A stretch of DNA of 64,000 bases. Source: Planomonospora parontospora (GTDB lineage Bacteria > Actinomycetota > Actinomycetes > Streptosporangiales > Streptosporangiaceae). Of this stretch, positions 24,621-37,514 are shown piece by piece. The translations under genes and the position numbers were made by a program. Under the pieces are notes generated by a model that did no database searches, was not told where the DNA came from, and worked only from the letters and a program-made list of their open reading frames with translations. Position 1 is the first letter of the stretch. Each line of letters begins with the position of its first letter. Where the stretch lies: NCBI GenBank assembly GCA_014647935.1, contig BMQD01000003.1, forward strand, positions 310,001-374,000. The letters run 5' to 3'.

Positions 24621-25463
24621 GTGATCCTTGTCACCGGCGCGTCGGGCGCCCTGGGAAGGCTCGTCATCGAGCATCTGGCCGCTCGTCCGGCGGGGGCGCC
24701 GGACGTCGTCGCGGGCACCAGGAATCCGGAGCGCGTCCCGCCGGGGGTGCCGGTGCGCCGGATCGACTTCGACGACCCGGCCTCGCTGGCGGGCGGTTTC
24801 GACGGGGTGGACACGCTGCTGCTCGTCTCCGCGGGGTACGGCGAGGACGACGCCGTCATCGCCCGGCACGGCGCCGTGATCGACGCCGCCGAGAAGGCCG
24901 GGGTCGGGCACATCGTCTACACCAGCCTCAGCGCCGCCGGGGACCACCTGCCCTACGCGCTCGCGCACCGCTGGACCGAGCGCAGGCTTCGTTCGGGTAC
25001 GGCGGGCTGGACGATCCTGCGCAACGGCCTGTACGCGGAACTGCTCGCCACGCTCACCCCGGTCGTGGACGGCGCGATCACCGCGCCCCTGGGGGACGGG
25101 CGGCTGGCCGCGGTCGCCCGGGAGGACCTCGCCGAGGCCGCCGCCCTGGTGGCCGCCGACGTCGCGGCGCACGCGGGCCGGACCTGCGAACTGGTCGGTG
25201 AGGAGGCCGTCGGCGGGGCCGACCTCGCCCGGGCCCGTTCGGCGGTCACCGGGACCGCCGTCGCCTACGAGCCCGGCACCCTCGCCCAGGCCCGGGAGGC
25301 CTTCACCGCCCTCGGGTTGGCGCCCTTCCAGGTCCCGATGCTGGTGGGCACCTACTCCGCCATCGCGGGCGGCTTCCTGTCGGGGACCGGAGGCGAGCTG
25401 CGCGACCTGCTCGGCCGCGCCCCGCGCTCCGCCCTGGAGATCGCCGCGTCCCAGCCCGGGTGA
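24621..25463 (+). CDS. NmrA-like / atypical SDR NAD(P)-binding protein (QorB-type)
   Basis: A 280-residue atypical short-chain dehydrogenase. The Rossmann glycine motif is ILVTGASGALGRLVIEHL, and the YTSLSAAGDHLPYALAHRWTE region matches QOR2/QorB quinone reductases and NmrA redox sensors. It would reduce quinones with NADPH or sense the NADP+/NADPH ratio. GTG 24621 has GAGGAGG eight bases upstream. It is divergent from the HxlR gene, which probably controls it in response to electrophile or quinone stress. Enzymatic identity is by analogy to qorB. Confidence 0.87.
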   Translation: MILVTGASGALGRLVIEHLAARPAGAPDVVAGTRNPERVPPGVPVRRIDFDDPASLAGGFDGVDTLLLVSAGYGEDDAVIARHGAVIDAAEKAGVGHIVYTSLSAAGDHLPYALAHRWTERRLRSGTAGWTILRNGLYAELLATLTPVVDGAITAPLGDGRLAAVAREDLAEAAALVAADVAAHAGRTCELVGEEAVGGADLARARSAVTGTAVAYEPGTLAQAREAFTALGLAPFQVPMLVGTYSAIAGGFLSGTGGELRDLLGRAPRSALEIAASQPG

Positions 25464-25590
25464 CCGGGACGGCCTCCGTGAAGGGGGCGGACCACGACCC
25501 GGCCGGGTGGGGCCGGCCACGGCGGAGGCGACTGTCCGCGGCCCGGTCGGATGGCGGGGCCGTCCGCGGCCGGTCGGTGAGGGAGACGGG

Positions 25591-26661
25591 TCACGAGCCG
25601 GTCAGGGTGAAGGGGGCGCTCGCCCGGACGGCGCCGTTGACGACGATCTCCAGGACGCGCGGGCCGGGCGGCTCGGTCCGGGTCGTCACGGGCCGGAACG
25701 AGTGGGACCTGGACACCGTGATCTCCCGGCCGGCGGCGGCGACCGTGCGCTCGCCGAGGTGGAAGACGCGGCGCGAGCCGTCGCGCCGGACGGCGTACTT
25801 GAGCACGAGCGGGCCGGGGGCGTCCGCCGAGACGGTGACCGTGAAGCGCAGCCGGTCGCCGACGGCCACCCGGTCGGCGTCCAGGACCAGCGCCCGGACC
25901 GCGCCGCCGCCCGGGGCGGCGCCCACGAGCTCCAGCGCGCCGGGGTGACCGGTGCGCAGCAGGCCGCGCACCGCGTGGCGCAGCACCCTCTCGACGTGCG
26001 AGCCGCCCTCGGAGCGCCAGCGGGAGAGCAGCCCGACCGCGACCTCCGGGTGGTCCTTGGCGATGTCGTTGACGTGGTTGGCCACCGAGCGGCGGACGTA
26101 TTCGCTGGGGTCGTCGCGGAGCCGGTCGAGGATCGGCAGCGCCGGTCCGGGCTCCATCAGCCACGGCACCCGCGAGCCCCAGGGCAGCCGGGGACGCGAC
26201 CCCTCCGACGCCAGCCGGCGCAGGTGCTCGTCGTCCGACTCCGCCCAGCCGTACATGATCTTCATGGCGTCGTCGCGGTGCCGGTCGAGGTAGGGCCGGA
26301 CGGCGAACTCCCCGGTGGCGTACGGGGTGAGCGCGGCGAGCGCGGTCATCGCCTCGTCGAGGTGGTCGTGGCCGTGCACCGCGATGTACTCGGTGGCGGG
26401 CCAGCCGCTCCACATGTCCAGCCGGACGCGGGATGCGCTCTCCCGCAGGATCTCCGCGGCGCGGGGGAACCCCGGAGGCAGCGCGGCGCCGAGCGTTCGC
26501 GCGACGTGCCGGACGCGGTCCTTGAGCTCCAGGCCGTCCAGCCCGGCGGACGCCTCCGCGACGAACCGGTCCCGGGGGAACGCCGCCCAGACCGCCCTCA
26601 CGCCGTCGGCGAGCACGCCCGCCGAAGCGGGGTTGATCATCTCCTTGAGAGGTTGCCCCAT
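25591..26661 (-). CDS. DNA alkylation repair protein (AlkD-like HEAT-repeat glycosylase)
   Basis: A 356-residue protein with the AlkC/AlkD fold: alpha-helical HEAT-like repeats (PILDRLRDDPSEYVRRSVANHVNDIAKDHPEVAVGLLSRW) and Arg/Asp residues in YVRRSVANHVNDIAKD, a motif shared with AlkC-type 3-methyladenine glycosylases. A C-terminal beta-domain (about residues 250-356, FTVTVSADAPGPLVLKYAVRR) resembles the Ig-like domain found on some AlkC proteins. It would excise N3-alkylated purines. The ATG at 26661 begins MGQPLKEMINP; longer starts are low-complexity. Confidence 0.85.
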   Translation of the reverse strand: MGQPLKEMINPASAGVLADGVRAVWAAFPRDRFVAEASAGLDGLELKDRVRHVARTLGAALPPGFPRAAEILRESASRVRLDMWSGWPATEYIAVHGHDHLDEAMTALAALTPYATGEFAVRPYLDRHRDDAMKIMYGWAESDDEHLRRLASEGSRPRLPWGSRVPWLMEPGPALPILDRLRDDPSEYVRRSVANHVNDIAKDHPEVAVGLLSRWRSEGGSHVERVLRHAVRGLLRTGHPGALELVGAAPGGGAVRALVLDADRVAVGDRLRFTVTVSADAPGPLVLKYAVRRDGSRRVFHLGERTVAAAGREITVSRSHSFRPVTTRTEPPGPRVLEIVVNGAVRASAPFTLTGS

Positions 26662-26830
26662 GGCGGTACGGTGCCAGACGCCACCGACATTCCACCGGCG
26701 GCGAGCGGACCCCGCGGCCGACCCGCCGGGACCGGGGGCCGGACACGGCGGGGAGGCACCGGGTCTCTCGCCGCCCGTCCCGTCAGGATGGGACCGCCAG
26801 GGAGATCGTGGGATAGCGTCGGCCGCTTGA

Positions 26831-26949
26831 CCTCCTCCCCCGCCTGAAGGCGAGGATTCCAACCGTCGCCGGTCGGTCTTCCTGCTTCACCGCCGGGCGC
26901 CTTCCCGAGAGGACTCTCGTTGAGGTCTTACACCGGCTCCACAGGCGTT
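26831..26949 (-). ncRNA. Predicted omega/right-end guide RNA scaffold of tnpB
   Basis: In characterised TnpB elements the 3' end of tnpB plus the right end is processed into the guide RNA, and the sequence beyond the end is the guide. The 119 bp after this tnpB stop end in the terminal hairpin at about 26831-26852. The first bases beyond it on the minus strand (26830 downward) read TCAAGCGGCCGACGCTATCC. Role and boundaries are inferred from relatives. Confidence 0.45.
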
Positions 26950-28056
26950 TTACCTCTCCGCCAGCCCGGCGGCGAGGATGTTCTTCGCGGCGTTGACGTC
27001 GCGATCGTGCAGTGTGCCGCAGACGCACTGCCAGGTCCGGACGCCCAGCGGCATCGTCTCCCGCAGCGCGCCGCAGGCCGAACACAGCCTGCTGGAGGGG
27101 AACCAGCGGTCCACCGCCACCAGGTCCCGCCCGTACCAGGCGGCCTTGTACTCCAGCATCGTTCGCAGTTCCCGCCAGGAGGCATCCGAGATCGCGCGGG
27201 CCAGGGCGTGGTTCTTGACCAGGTTGCGGACGGTCAGGTCCTCCACGGCGATCACTTGGTTCTCGCGAACGAGCCGTGTGGTGAGTTTGTGCAGGAAGTC
27301 GCGGCGGCGGTCGGTGATCCGGGCGTGGACGCGGGCGACCTTCATCCGCGCCTTGGCCCGGTTGCTCGAGCCCTTCGCCTTGCGGGCGAGGTTGCGCTGG
27401 GCTTTGGCGAGGCGGCGCCGGTCGGCCCGTTCGTGCTTCGGGTTGGTGATCTTCTCGCCGGTCGACAGCGTGAGCAGGGACGTGATCCCGGCGTCCACGC
27501 CCACCGACCGCTCTACGGGATCGAGCGGGCGGATCGTCTCCTCGACCAGGATGGACACGAACCAGCGCCCGGCCGCGTCCTTCGACACGGTCACCGTGGA
27601 CGGCTCCGCACCCTCCGGAAGCGGACGCGACCAGACGATGTCCAGCGGTTGATCCATCTTCGCCAGGGTGAGCCGCCCGTCGCGCCAGCGGAACGCGCTT
27701 CGGGTGTACTCTGCCGACGCACGCGACTTCTTGCGGGACTTGAACGTCGGGTACTTCGCGCGTTTGGCGAAGAAGTTGGAGAACGCCGCCTGAAGGTGGC
27801 GCAGGGCCTGCTGCAGCGGGACCGACGACACCTCGGACAGGAAGTCGTGGTCGCCGCTGCGCTTCCACTCCGTCAGGCGTGCCGACGACTCCACGTAGGA
27901 GACCCGGCGGCCTTCCTGCGTGTAGGCGCGGGTGCGCTCTTCGAGGGCCTTGTTGTAGACGAGGCGGACGCAGCCGAACGTCCGGGCAAGTTCGTTCGCC
28001 TGCTCGGGGGTCGGGTGGAAGCGGTACTTATAGGCCCGCTTCACGATCTGCGCCAT
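26950..28056 (-). CDS. tnpB: TnpB RNA-guided DNA endonuclease (OrfB transposase accessory protein)
   Basis: A 368-residue intact TnpB. RuvC residues are seen at Asp188 (GVDAGI), Glu272 (AVEDLTV) and Asp353 (DRDVNAAKNIL), with the zinc-ribbon cysteines 325, 328, 344 and 346 (CSACGA ... CVCG). The N-terminus MAQIVKRAYKYRFHPTPEQ is the usual recognition-lobe start. TnpB proteins are programmed by an RNA made from the element's right end and cut DNA at a target-adjacent motif, favouring element retention. All catalytic residues are intact, so activity is plausible. The stop is followed by about 120 bp likely to form the guide-RNA scaffold. Confidence 0.92.
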   Translation of the reverse strand: MAQIVKRAYKYRFHPTPEQANELARTFGCVRLVYNKALEERTRAYTQEGRRVSYVESSARLTEWKRSGDHDFLSEVSSVPLQQALRHLQAAFSNFFAKRAKYPTFKSRKKSRASAEYTRSAFRWRDGRLTLAKMDQPLDIVWSRPLPEGAEPSTVTVSKDAAGRWFVSILVEETIRPLDPVERSVGVDAGITSLLTLSTGEKITNPKHERADRRRLAKAQRNLARKAKGSSNRAKARMKVARVHARITDRRRDFLHKLTTRLVRENQVIAVEDLTVRNLVKNHALARAISDASWRELRTMLEYKAAWYGRDLVAVDRWFPSSRLCSACGALRETMPLGVRTWQCVCGTLHDRDVNAAKNILAAGLAER

Positions 28057-28134
28057 GCTTCACATCCTATCGCGCGATCAGTTAAGAATCATATGGTTGT
28101 TCGGTACGGTGGTTCGCCTGGCGGCTACTCACCT

Positions 28135-28193
28135 GCCCCTGTCCTGCGCCGCAGGGGTCCGATTCCTCCCCCGTCTGAAGGCGGGGGTTTCCT
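28135..28193. repeat. Left-end hairpins of the tnpB element
   Basis: Two stems: CCCCTG/CAGGGG around 28135-28158 and CCCCCGTCT/AGGCGGGGG at 28168-28187. The second matches the right-end hairpin near 26833. They lie within 15-70 bp of the start codon of the next gene, whose own ribosome site GGAGG is at 28195-28199. Confidence 0.65.
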
Positions 28194-28205
28194 CGGAGGT
28201 TTCTG

Positions 28206-29723
28206 ATGAGTGAACTCGACCCCCGCCTGCGGGCGGTGTGCGACCTGTCCGTGGCCGGTGTCCGGGAGATGGCCGGCCGGCACGAGTACGACGGGCGGAT
28301 CCAGGACCTCTCGCCCGAGGGCGTGCGCGCCGGGCTGGCCGCGCTGGGCCGGGGACCGCTCCCGGACGACCCCTACGACGCCGCCCACCTGGAGATCTTC
28401 GAGGAGCACGCCCGGGTCGCGTACGGCGAGCTGGAGCTGTACCGGCGCAGTCCCATGGAGCACCTGGAGAGCCTCGATCTGGCCTGCTACGACCGGGAGT
28501 ACGCCCCGGCGGAGGAGCGGGCCGCGGCCCGGCTGGCCCACCTGGCCCGCTGGCCCGAGGCGGTGGACAACGCGATCGCCGCGCTCGACCGGCTGAGCGC
28601 GCCGGTCGCCACCGCGCTGCTCGGCACCGTCCGGGGCCTGGCCGCCGGGGTGCCGCGGCACGGTGTCGACGACGCCGTACGGGAGGCGGCGCTCAAGGCG
28701 CACGCCCGCCTGGCCGAGCACGTCGAGGAGGCCGCGCGCGCTGGAGACCCCGACGCCTCCCTCGGGGCCGACGGTTTGGCCCGGCTGATGGGCGCGGGCG
28801 AGGGCCTCACGGTGGACCTGGGCCGGCTCGCCGGGCGGGCCGACGCCGAGCGCGACCGGTTGATGGCGCGGCTGGCCGAGTCGTGCGCGAAGCTGGGCCG
28901 CGGGGACCGGCCGCCGCTGGACGTCTGCCGCGAGCTGGTCCGCGACCACCCGGGCATCGACGGTGTGATCGACGCCGCCCGGGAGGGCACCGAGCGGGCG
29001 ATCGCCTTCACCCGGGAGAAGGACCTGGTGCCCTACCACGACGGCGAGTGCCTGGTCGGCCTGGCGCCCGAGTCGCGCCGCTGGGCCATGGCGATGATCA
29101 GCTGGGCCGCGCCCGGCGAGCCCGAGAGCCCGTCCTGGTACCACATCACCCCGCCCGACCCCTCCTGGCCGGAGCAGGAGATCGAGGAGTGGCTGGAGGT
29201 CTTCAGCGCCACCACGCTGCCCGCGATCAACGTGCACGAGGTCGCCCCCGGGCACTTCTCGCACGGCCGGGCCCTGCGCCACGCGTCCTCCGACGTGCGC
29301 CGGACGCTGATGTCGCTGGCGTTCTGCGAGGGCTGGGCGCACTACGCCGAGGAGCTCTGCGTCGAGGAGGGCTTCGCCCCGGACGACCCGCGCTTCGAGA
29401 TCGGCGTGTGGCTGGAGGCGCTGATCCGGGTGACCCGGCTCGCCTGCGCGATCGGCGTGCACACCGGCGCGATGACGGTCGAGGAGGGCGCGCGCCGCTT
29501 CGAGGCCGACACCCACCTGGCCGGCCCGGCCGCGCTCTCGGAGGCCCGCCGGGCCACCTTCGACCCGACCTACGGCCGCTACACCTGGGGCAAGCTGGAG
29601 ATCCTCGACCTGCGCGAGCGGGCCAGGGCGGAGTGGGGCGCGGGCTTCACGCTCAAGCGCTTCCACACGGCGATGCTGGACCTCGGCTCCCCGCCCCTGG
29701 GCCTCCTCGGCCGCGCCCTCTAG
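28206..29723 (+). CDS. DUF885-family protein (putative zinc metallopeptidase)
   Basis: A 505-residue DUF885 protein. The family's metal-site motifs are HEVAPGHFSHG (an HEXXH variant with spaced ligand) and the downstream EGWAHYAEELC Glu, both near residues 340-385. It is cytoplasmic by sequence, with no signal peptide. The family is thought to hydrolyse peptides, but few members are characterised. GGAGG lies six bases before the ATG. The insertion element sits immediately upstream, so its original promoter may be displaced; expression could come from the element or be lost. The coding sequence is intact. Confidence 0.85.
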   Translation: MSELDPRLRAVCDLSVAGVREMAGRHEYDGRIQDLSPEGVRAGLAALGRGPLPDDPYDAAHLEIFEEHARVAYGELELYRRSPMEHLESLDLACYDREYAPAEERAAARLAHLARWPEAVDNAIAALDRLSAPVATALLGTVRGLAAGVPRHGVDDAVREAALKAHARLAEHVEEAARAGDPDASLGADGLARLMGAGEGLTVDLGRLAGRADAERDRLMARLAESCAKLGRGDRPPLDVCRELVRDHPGIDGVIDAAREGTERAIAFTREKDLVPYHDGECLVGLAPESRRWAMAMISWAAPGEPESPSWYHITPPDPSWPEQEIEEWLEVFSATTLPAINVHEVAPGHFSHGRALRHASSDVRRTLMSLAFCEGWAHYAEELCVEEGFAPDDPRFEIGVWLEALIRVTRLACAIGVHTGAMTVEEGARRFEADTHLAGPAALSEARRATFDPTYGRYTWGKLEILDLRERARAEWGAGFTLKRFHTAMLDLGSPPLGLLGRAL

Positions 29724-29832
29724 GCTCCCCGCCTCCGCCGGGCCTCCTCGGCCGCGCACTCCGGGCTCTCCGGGCTCCCCGCCTCTACCGGGCCCCGTCG
29801 TCCGGGCTCCCCGGAGCCCGGACGACGATCGC

Positions 29833-33591
<3,759 letters not shown>

Positions 33592-33638
33592 CGCGTTCCC
33601 ATCGGCGGGGACGGACCGGCCTTGAGGGATGCCGGGAG

Positions 33639-33768
33639 ACGACTCGCCGACGGGAACGACTCGCCGACGGGTACGGGTCGCCGACGGGTACGGCTCGACG
33701 GGGGGACAGGACTCACCGGCGGGCGCGGGTCACCGGCGGATACGGCTCACCGGCGGGCGCGGGTCACC
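33639..33768. repeat. 17-bp degenerate tandem repeat upstream of the hybrid kinase
   Basis: About seven head-to-tail units of roughly 17 bp (GACTCGCCGACGGGAAC, GGGTCGCCGACGGGTAC, GGCTCACCGGCGGGCGC and similar) fill the gap between the glycosyltransferase stop and the kinase start, extending about 20 bp into the former's last codons. The unit is not a multiple of three, so it is not a coding repeat. Confidence 0.8.
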
Positions 33769-35393
33769 CCGACCATCCGAAGCCCTTTCCCGACGGCCCG
33801 GCGCAGACGCTGCGCCGACGCGCGTTCGACCCGCTCCACCCGGCGTTCGCGCGCTTTGCGCTTCCAACGCCGTGCCTGGCCCTCCCACTTCTCCGCCCGA
33901 TCCCGCCAGTACTCCACCTGGGAGGCGAGTGCGGCCGCGGAGGCGGAGGTCTCGTCACCGGGGGGGAGGATCCCCCACTTGCGGCCGTCCTCCCAGAGCG
34001 TGCCGGAGACCTGGTGGATCGCCTCCTCCAGGCTGTCTCCCGGCTCGATGAGCAACCGTGCGCGGCTGACCGCGGACGTCCGCTCCAGCCTGGCCGTGGT
34101 CAGCTCCTCGTGCTCGTCCAGCACCAGCGAGACCAGCCCCGCGGCCTCGTCGTCGGCGAACTTCACCAGCCGTACCAGGGAGTCGGGGGCGGGCACCCAG
34201 CCGGCCGGGCACTCGAACCGGAACGGCACGGGGAAGGCGCTCTCCGCGGCCTTCCGTACGAACCGGACACGGTTCTCCCCGCGGAAGGTCTCCCTGATCA
34301 GCCGGAGGTCGAGCATCGGGTCGTCCAGCGGGGGGCGGCGCTCGTCGGTGAGCAGGTGCCAGGGGCCGGTCAGGACGACGGACACGTCGGCCATCCATCC
34401 CGACAGGAGGCCGTTGACGGTCGCCCGCACCTCCTCCAGCGTGCGGCCCTCGGCGTCGACCACCGCCTCGACCGTCGGCACGAGGTACTGCCGGCTGGAG
34501 GTCTTCGCCTTCCGCTCCAGGAAGCCCGGGATCCGCTCGTTCATGTACGGCCGGGTGTACCGCGTGACCTCGTCCCGGCGGCGCATCACGGTGGACTCGC
34601 CGAGATGGCGGCAGCGCGACTCCCGGTCGCCGACGAAAACCGCGCCGGCCTGGGCGAGCCGGTATCCGATCTCGGTGTCCGACCCCCGGCGCAGCGAGGT
34701 GTCCATGCCGCCCGCCCGCAGGTAGAGCTCCTTCGGCATGGACGCGGTGGCGCTCACGAGGAGGCGCCAGGCGGCCAGACCGGCCTGGCGCAGGTCGCCG
34801 GTGCGGTCCCACTTCGCCTCGGTCCACTGGGGCACGCCGTCGTCGCCGAAGAGCTTGTCCACGGTCCCCGCGGTCACGGCGGCGTGCACCTCCAGGGGGC
34901 TGATGCTGCCCGGGGCGTACTCGTTGAACCGCAGATTGCCCAGGAGCACCAGGTAGTCGGCCAGGTGGTGCCAGCGCATCTGGGCCTCGACGTGCTCGGG
35001 GAAGAGCACCAGGTCGGCGTCGACCCGGTGCACGATCTCGCCGTCCGCGACCTTGACCCCGCTGTGGAAGGCGTTGGCGATGCCCCAGCCGGGCTCGGGC
35101 CGGACGACCCGGGTGTTCTCCGGAACCAGATCGGGCAGGCGCAGCGGCGCCTCCCCCTCGCCGTCGTCGACGACGACGACTTCGAGCAGGTGGTCCGGAT
35201 AGCTCTGGCCGGCGAGGCTGGCGAGGGTGAGGGACAGGGTCTCCTCGCACCGGTACGCCGGGATCACGACGCTCACGCTGCGCCGGGGCGTCCACGCGCC
35301 CAGCTCCGGGGGGGTCAGGCAGCCGAAGTCGTTCAGCCGGATCCGCGGTCTCGGTATCCCGGTCGCCGGTGCGCTCGCAGCGTACACGTCCAT
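33747..35393 (-). CDS. Family 2 glycosyltransferase with C-terminal extension
   Basis: A 548-residue protein. The GT-A fold is seen in SVSVVIPAYRCEETLSLTLASL, VVVVDDGEGEAP and the metal-binding HRVDADLVLFPEHVE. The second half (about 330-548) is non-catalytic and ends in a highly basic, probably coiled-coil region (EKWEGQARRWKRKARERRVERVER). No membrane segment was seen. ATG 35393 is preceded by AAAGGA at proper spacing; the upstream open frame lacks similarity. It probably adds a sugar to a surface polymer. It is divergent from guaA, with a 373-bp gap. Confidence 0.85.
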   Translation of the reverse strand: MDVYAASAPATGIPRPRIRLNDFGCLTPPELGAWTPRRSVSVVIPAYRCEETLSLTLASLAGQSYPDHLLEVVVVDDGEGEAPLRLPDLVPENTRVVRPEPGWGIANAFHSGVKVADGEIVHRVDADLVLFPEHVEAQMRWHHLADYLVLLGNLRFNEYAPGSISPLEVHAAVTAGTVDKLFGDDGVPQWTEAKWDRTGDLRQAGLAAWRLLVSATASMPKELYLRAGGMDTSLRRGSDTEIGYRLAQAGAVFVGDRESRCRHLGESTVMRRRDEVTRYTRPYMNERIPGFLERKAKTSSRQYLVPTVEAVVDAEGRTLEEVRATVNGLLSGWMADVSVVLTGPWHLLTDERRPPLDDPMLDLRLIRETFRGENRVRFVRKAAESAFPVPFRFECPAGWVPAPDSLVRLVKFADDEAAGLVSLVLDEHEELTTARLERTSAVSRARLLIEPGDSLEEAIHQVSGTLWEDGRKWGILPPGDETSASAAALASQVEYWRDRAEKWEGQARRWKRKARERRVERVERASAQRLRRAVGKGLRMVGVTRARR

Positions 35394-35766
35394 CACTCGT
35401 CCTTTTCTCGCGGCGGCGTTGTCGTTCGCGGTGCGACGCTTCGCGTCGGGAGAGGACCCTCCTGCTCCGTCAGCGAGTGCGTGGGACTCCCCGCCCTGCC
35501 GATGCCCGTAGATGGCGGCCCCCCGGATCGCTGCGAAGGAACGTCGGAGACGCAACGGGGATCACCTCGGTTGGAATCTAGCCACGCCCCCAGCCGGAAA
35601 CCGCTCGTTGGCGCCGCCTTTACCGCGGCCGGGCCCGTGTTTAACCAGTCGGGCCCGTGTTCGACCAGCGGGACGGCGGTCGCCCGCCCGGCCGCTCCCG
35701 GTCCCCGGCGCAGGACCGGTCGCCGATAGACTGGACTCACCGCTGTGGTTTCCTTTGGGGGTCTTG
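35394..35766. promoter_or_regulatory. Divergent intergenic region before guaA, with a 19-bp tandem duplication
   Basis: No gene was seen in these 373 bp. It holds promoters in both directions, a 19-20-bp tandem repeat (35630-35649 and 35650-35668, GGGCCCGTGTT core) and a possible -10 TAGACT near 35727-35733 for guaA. No purine riboswitch was recognised. Confidence 0.5.
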
Positions 35767-37341
35767 GTGTCAGAGTTCGACCCGTTGTCCGACCCGTTGT
35801 TCGACACCGTCCTGGTCGTCGACTTCGGCGCGCAGTACGCGCAGCTGATCGCGCGGCGGGTGCGCGAGTGCCACGTCTACTCCGAGATCGTCCCCTCGAC
35901 GATGCCGGTGGAGGAGATGATGGCCAAGAAGCCCAAGGCCATCATCCTGTCGGGCGGGCCCTCGTCGGTCTACGCCGAAGGCGCGCCCCCGGTTCCCCGC
36001 GGCCTGTTCGAGACCGGTGTGCCGACCTTCGGCATCTGCTACGGCTTCCAGGCCATGGCGCAGGCGCTCGGCGGCACCGTGGCCAGGACCGGCGTCGCGG
36101 AGTACGGCGGGACCCGGCTGGAGGTGTCGCGGGAGGGCGTGCTCTTCGCGGGCCTGCCCGCCGAGCAGTCGGTCTGGATGTCCCACGGCGACAGCGTCTC
36201 CGCGGCCCCCGAGGGCTTCGACGTCACCGCGTTCACCCCCGAGACCCCGGTCGCGGCCTTCGAGCACCCGGTCAAGGGCCTGTACGGCGTGCAGTTCCAC
36301 CCCGAGGTGCTCCACTCCGAGCACGGCCAGAGCGTGCTCAAGCACTTCCTCGACGCGGCCGGCTGCCGCCCCTCCTGGACGATGCTCAACATCGTCGAGG
36401 AGGCCGTGGAGGCGGTCCGCGCCCAGATCGGCCCCGAGGGCCGAGCGATCTGCGGCCTGTCCGGCGGGGTGGACTCCGCGGTCGCCGCGGCGATCGTGCA
36501 GCGGGCCATCGGCGACCGGCTGACCTGCGTCTTCGTCGACCACGGACTGCTGCGCAAGGGTGAGGCCGAGCAGGTCGAGCGCGACTTCGTCGCCGCCACC
36601 GGCGTCAAGCTCCGCGTCGTCGACGCCGCCGACCGCTTCCTCAAGGCGCTCGACGGGGTCACCGACCCCGAGGAGAAGCGTAAGATCATCGGCCGGGAGT
36701 TCATTCGGGTCTTCGAGGACGAGCAGCGCGCCATCATCGCCGACGGCCCGGTCGACTTCCTGGTGCAGGGCACCCTCTACCCGGACGTCGTCGAGTCCGG
36801 CGGCGGCACCGGCACCGCCAACATCAAGTCCCACCACAACGTCGGCGGGCTCCCCGACGACCTGCAGTTCCAACTGGTCGAGCCGCTCCGCGCGCTCTTC
36901 AAGGACGAGGTCCGCCGCGCGGGCGAGGAGCTCGGCCTGCCCGCCGCCATGGTCTGGCGCCAGCCGTTCCCCGGCCCCGGGCTCGGCATCCGCATCGTGG
37001 GCGCGGTCAGCCGCGAGCGCCTGGAGATCCTGCGCGAGGCCGACGCCATCGCCCGCGAGGAGCTCTCCCGGGCCGGACTCGACCGGGAGATCTGGCAGTG
37101 CCCGGTGGTGCTGCTCGCCGACGTGCGCTCGGTGGGCGTCCAGGGCGACGGTCGCACCTACGGGCACCCGGTCGTGCTGCGCCCGGTCTCCAGCGAGGAC
37201 GCGATGACCGCCGACTGGTCCCGCGTGCCGTACGACGTGCTGGCCCGCATCTCCACCCGGATCACCAACGAGGTCCGCGAGGTCAACCGCGTGGTGCTGG
37301 ACGTGACGAGCAAGCCGCCGGGCACCATCGAGTGGGAGTAG
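35767..37341 (+). CDS. guaA: GMP synthase (glutamine-hydrolysing)
   Basis: A 524-residue amidotransferase converting XMP to GMP. The class I glutaminase N-terminal half has the Cys nucleophile in GICYGFQ and His-Glu in [12 protein letters not shown]. The ATP-pyrophosphatase half has the P-loop [15 protein letters not shown]. The C-terminal dimerisation domain ends [24 protein letters not shown], the standard end of GuaA. GTG 35767 is chosen for GGGGG about six bases upstream and a normal family length. A strong hairpin follows the stop. Confidence 0.96.
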   Translation: MSEFDPLSDPLFDTVLVVDFGAQYAQLIARRVRECHVYSEIVPSTMPVEEMMAKKPKAIILSGGPSSVYAEGAPPVPRGLFETGVPTFGICYGFQAMAQALGGTVARTGVAEYGGTRLEVSREGVLFAGLPAEQSVWMSHGDSVSAAPEGFDVTAFTPETPVAAFEHPVKGLYGVQFHPEVLHSEHGQSVLKHFLDAAGCRPSWTMLNIVEEAVEAVRAQIGPEGRAICGLSGGVDSAVAAAIVQRAIGDRLTCVFVDHGLLRKGEAEQVERDFVAATGVKLRVVDAADRFLKALDGVTDPEEKRKIIGREFIRVFEDEQRAIIADGPVDFLVQGTLYPDVVESGGGTGTANIKSHHNVGGLPDDLQFQLVEPLRALFKDEVRRAGEELGLPAAMVWRQPFPGPGLGIRIVGAVSRERLEILREADAIAREELSRAGLDREIWQCPVVLLADVRSVGVQGDGRTYGHPVVLRPVSSEDAMTADWSRVPYDVLARISTRITNEVREVNRVVLDVTSKPPGTIEWE

Positions 37342-37350
37342 CCGGCGCGC

Positions 37351-37388
37351 GGCGGCGGCCCCGGAGGACCCCCTCCGGGGCCGCCGCC
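37351..37388 (+). terminator. 17-bp hairpin after guaA
   Basis: Bases 37351-37367 pair perfectly with 37372-37388 around an ACCC loop, starting nine bases after the guaA stop. Confidence 0.85.
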
Positions 37389-37514
37389 GTGTCCGGGTGA
37401 CCCGGAGGCGATCGTCCGGCACGTACGGCCGGCACCGGACGGCTCGCCGTACCGGGGGCGGTGCAGGGGCGATCGTCCGTCACTAAATGGGGATAACTCC
37501 CTTTACCGGATGAG

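Larger units (their letters stand above)
26831..28193 (-). mobile_element. IS200/IS605-superfamily element carrying only tnpB
   Basis: The tnpB gene is flanked by two similar direct-orientation ends, TCCTCCCCCGCCTGAAGGCG near 26833-26852 and TCCTCCCCCGTCTGAAGGCG near 28166-28185. Each folds into a small hairpin and continues to a GGATTCC/GGTTTCC tail. Such subterminal hairpins mark IS605-type ends. There is no tnpA, so the element would rely on a transposase in trans or is immobile. Exact cleavage points are not visible; bounds are approximate. It is inserted between the AlkD-like gene and the DUF885 gene. Confidence 0.75.
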
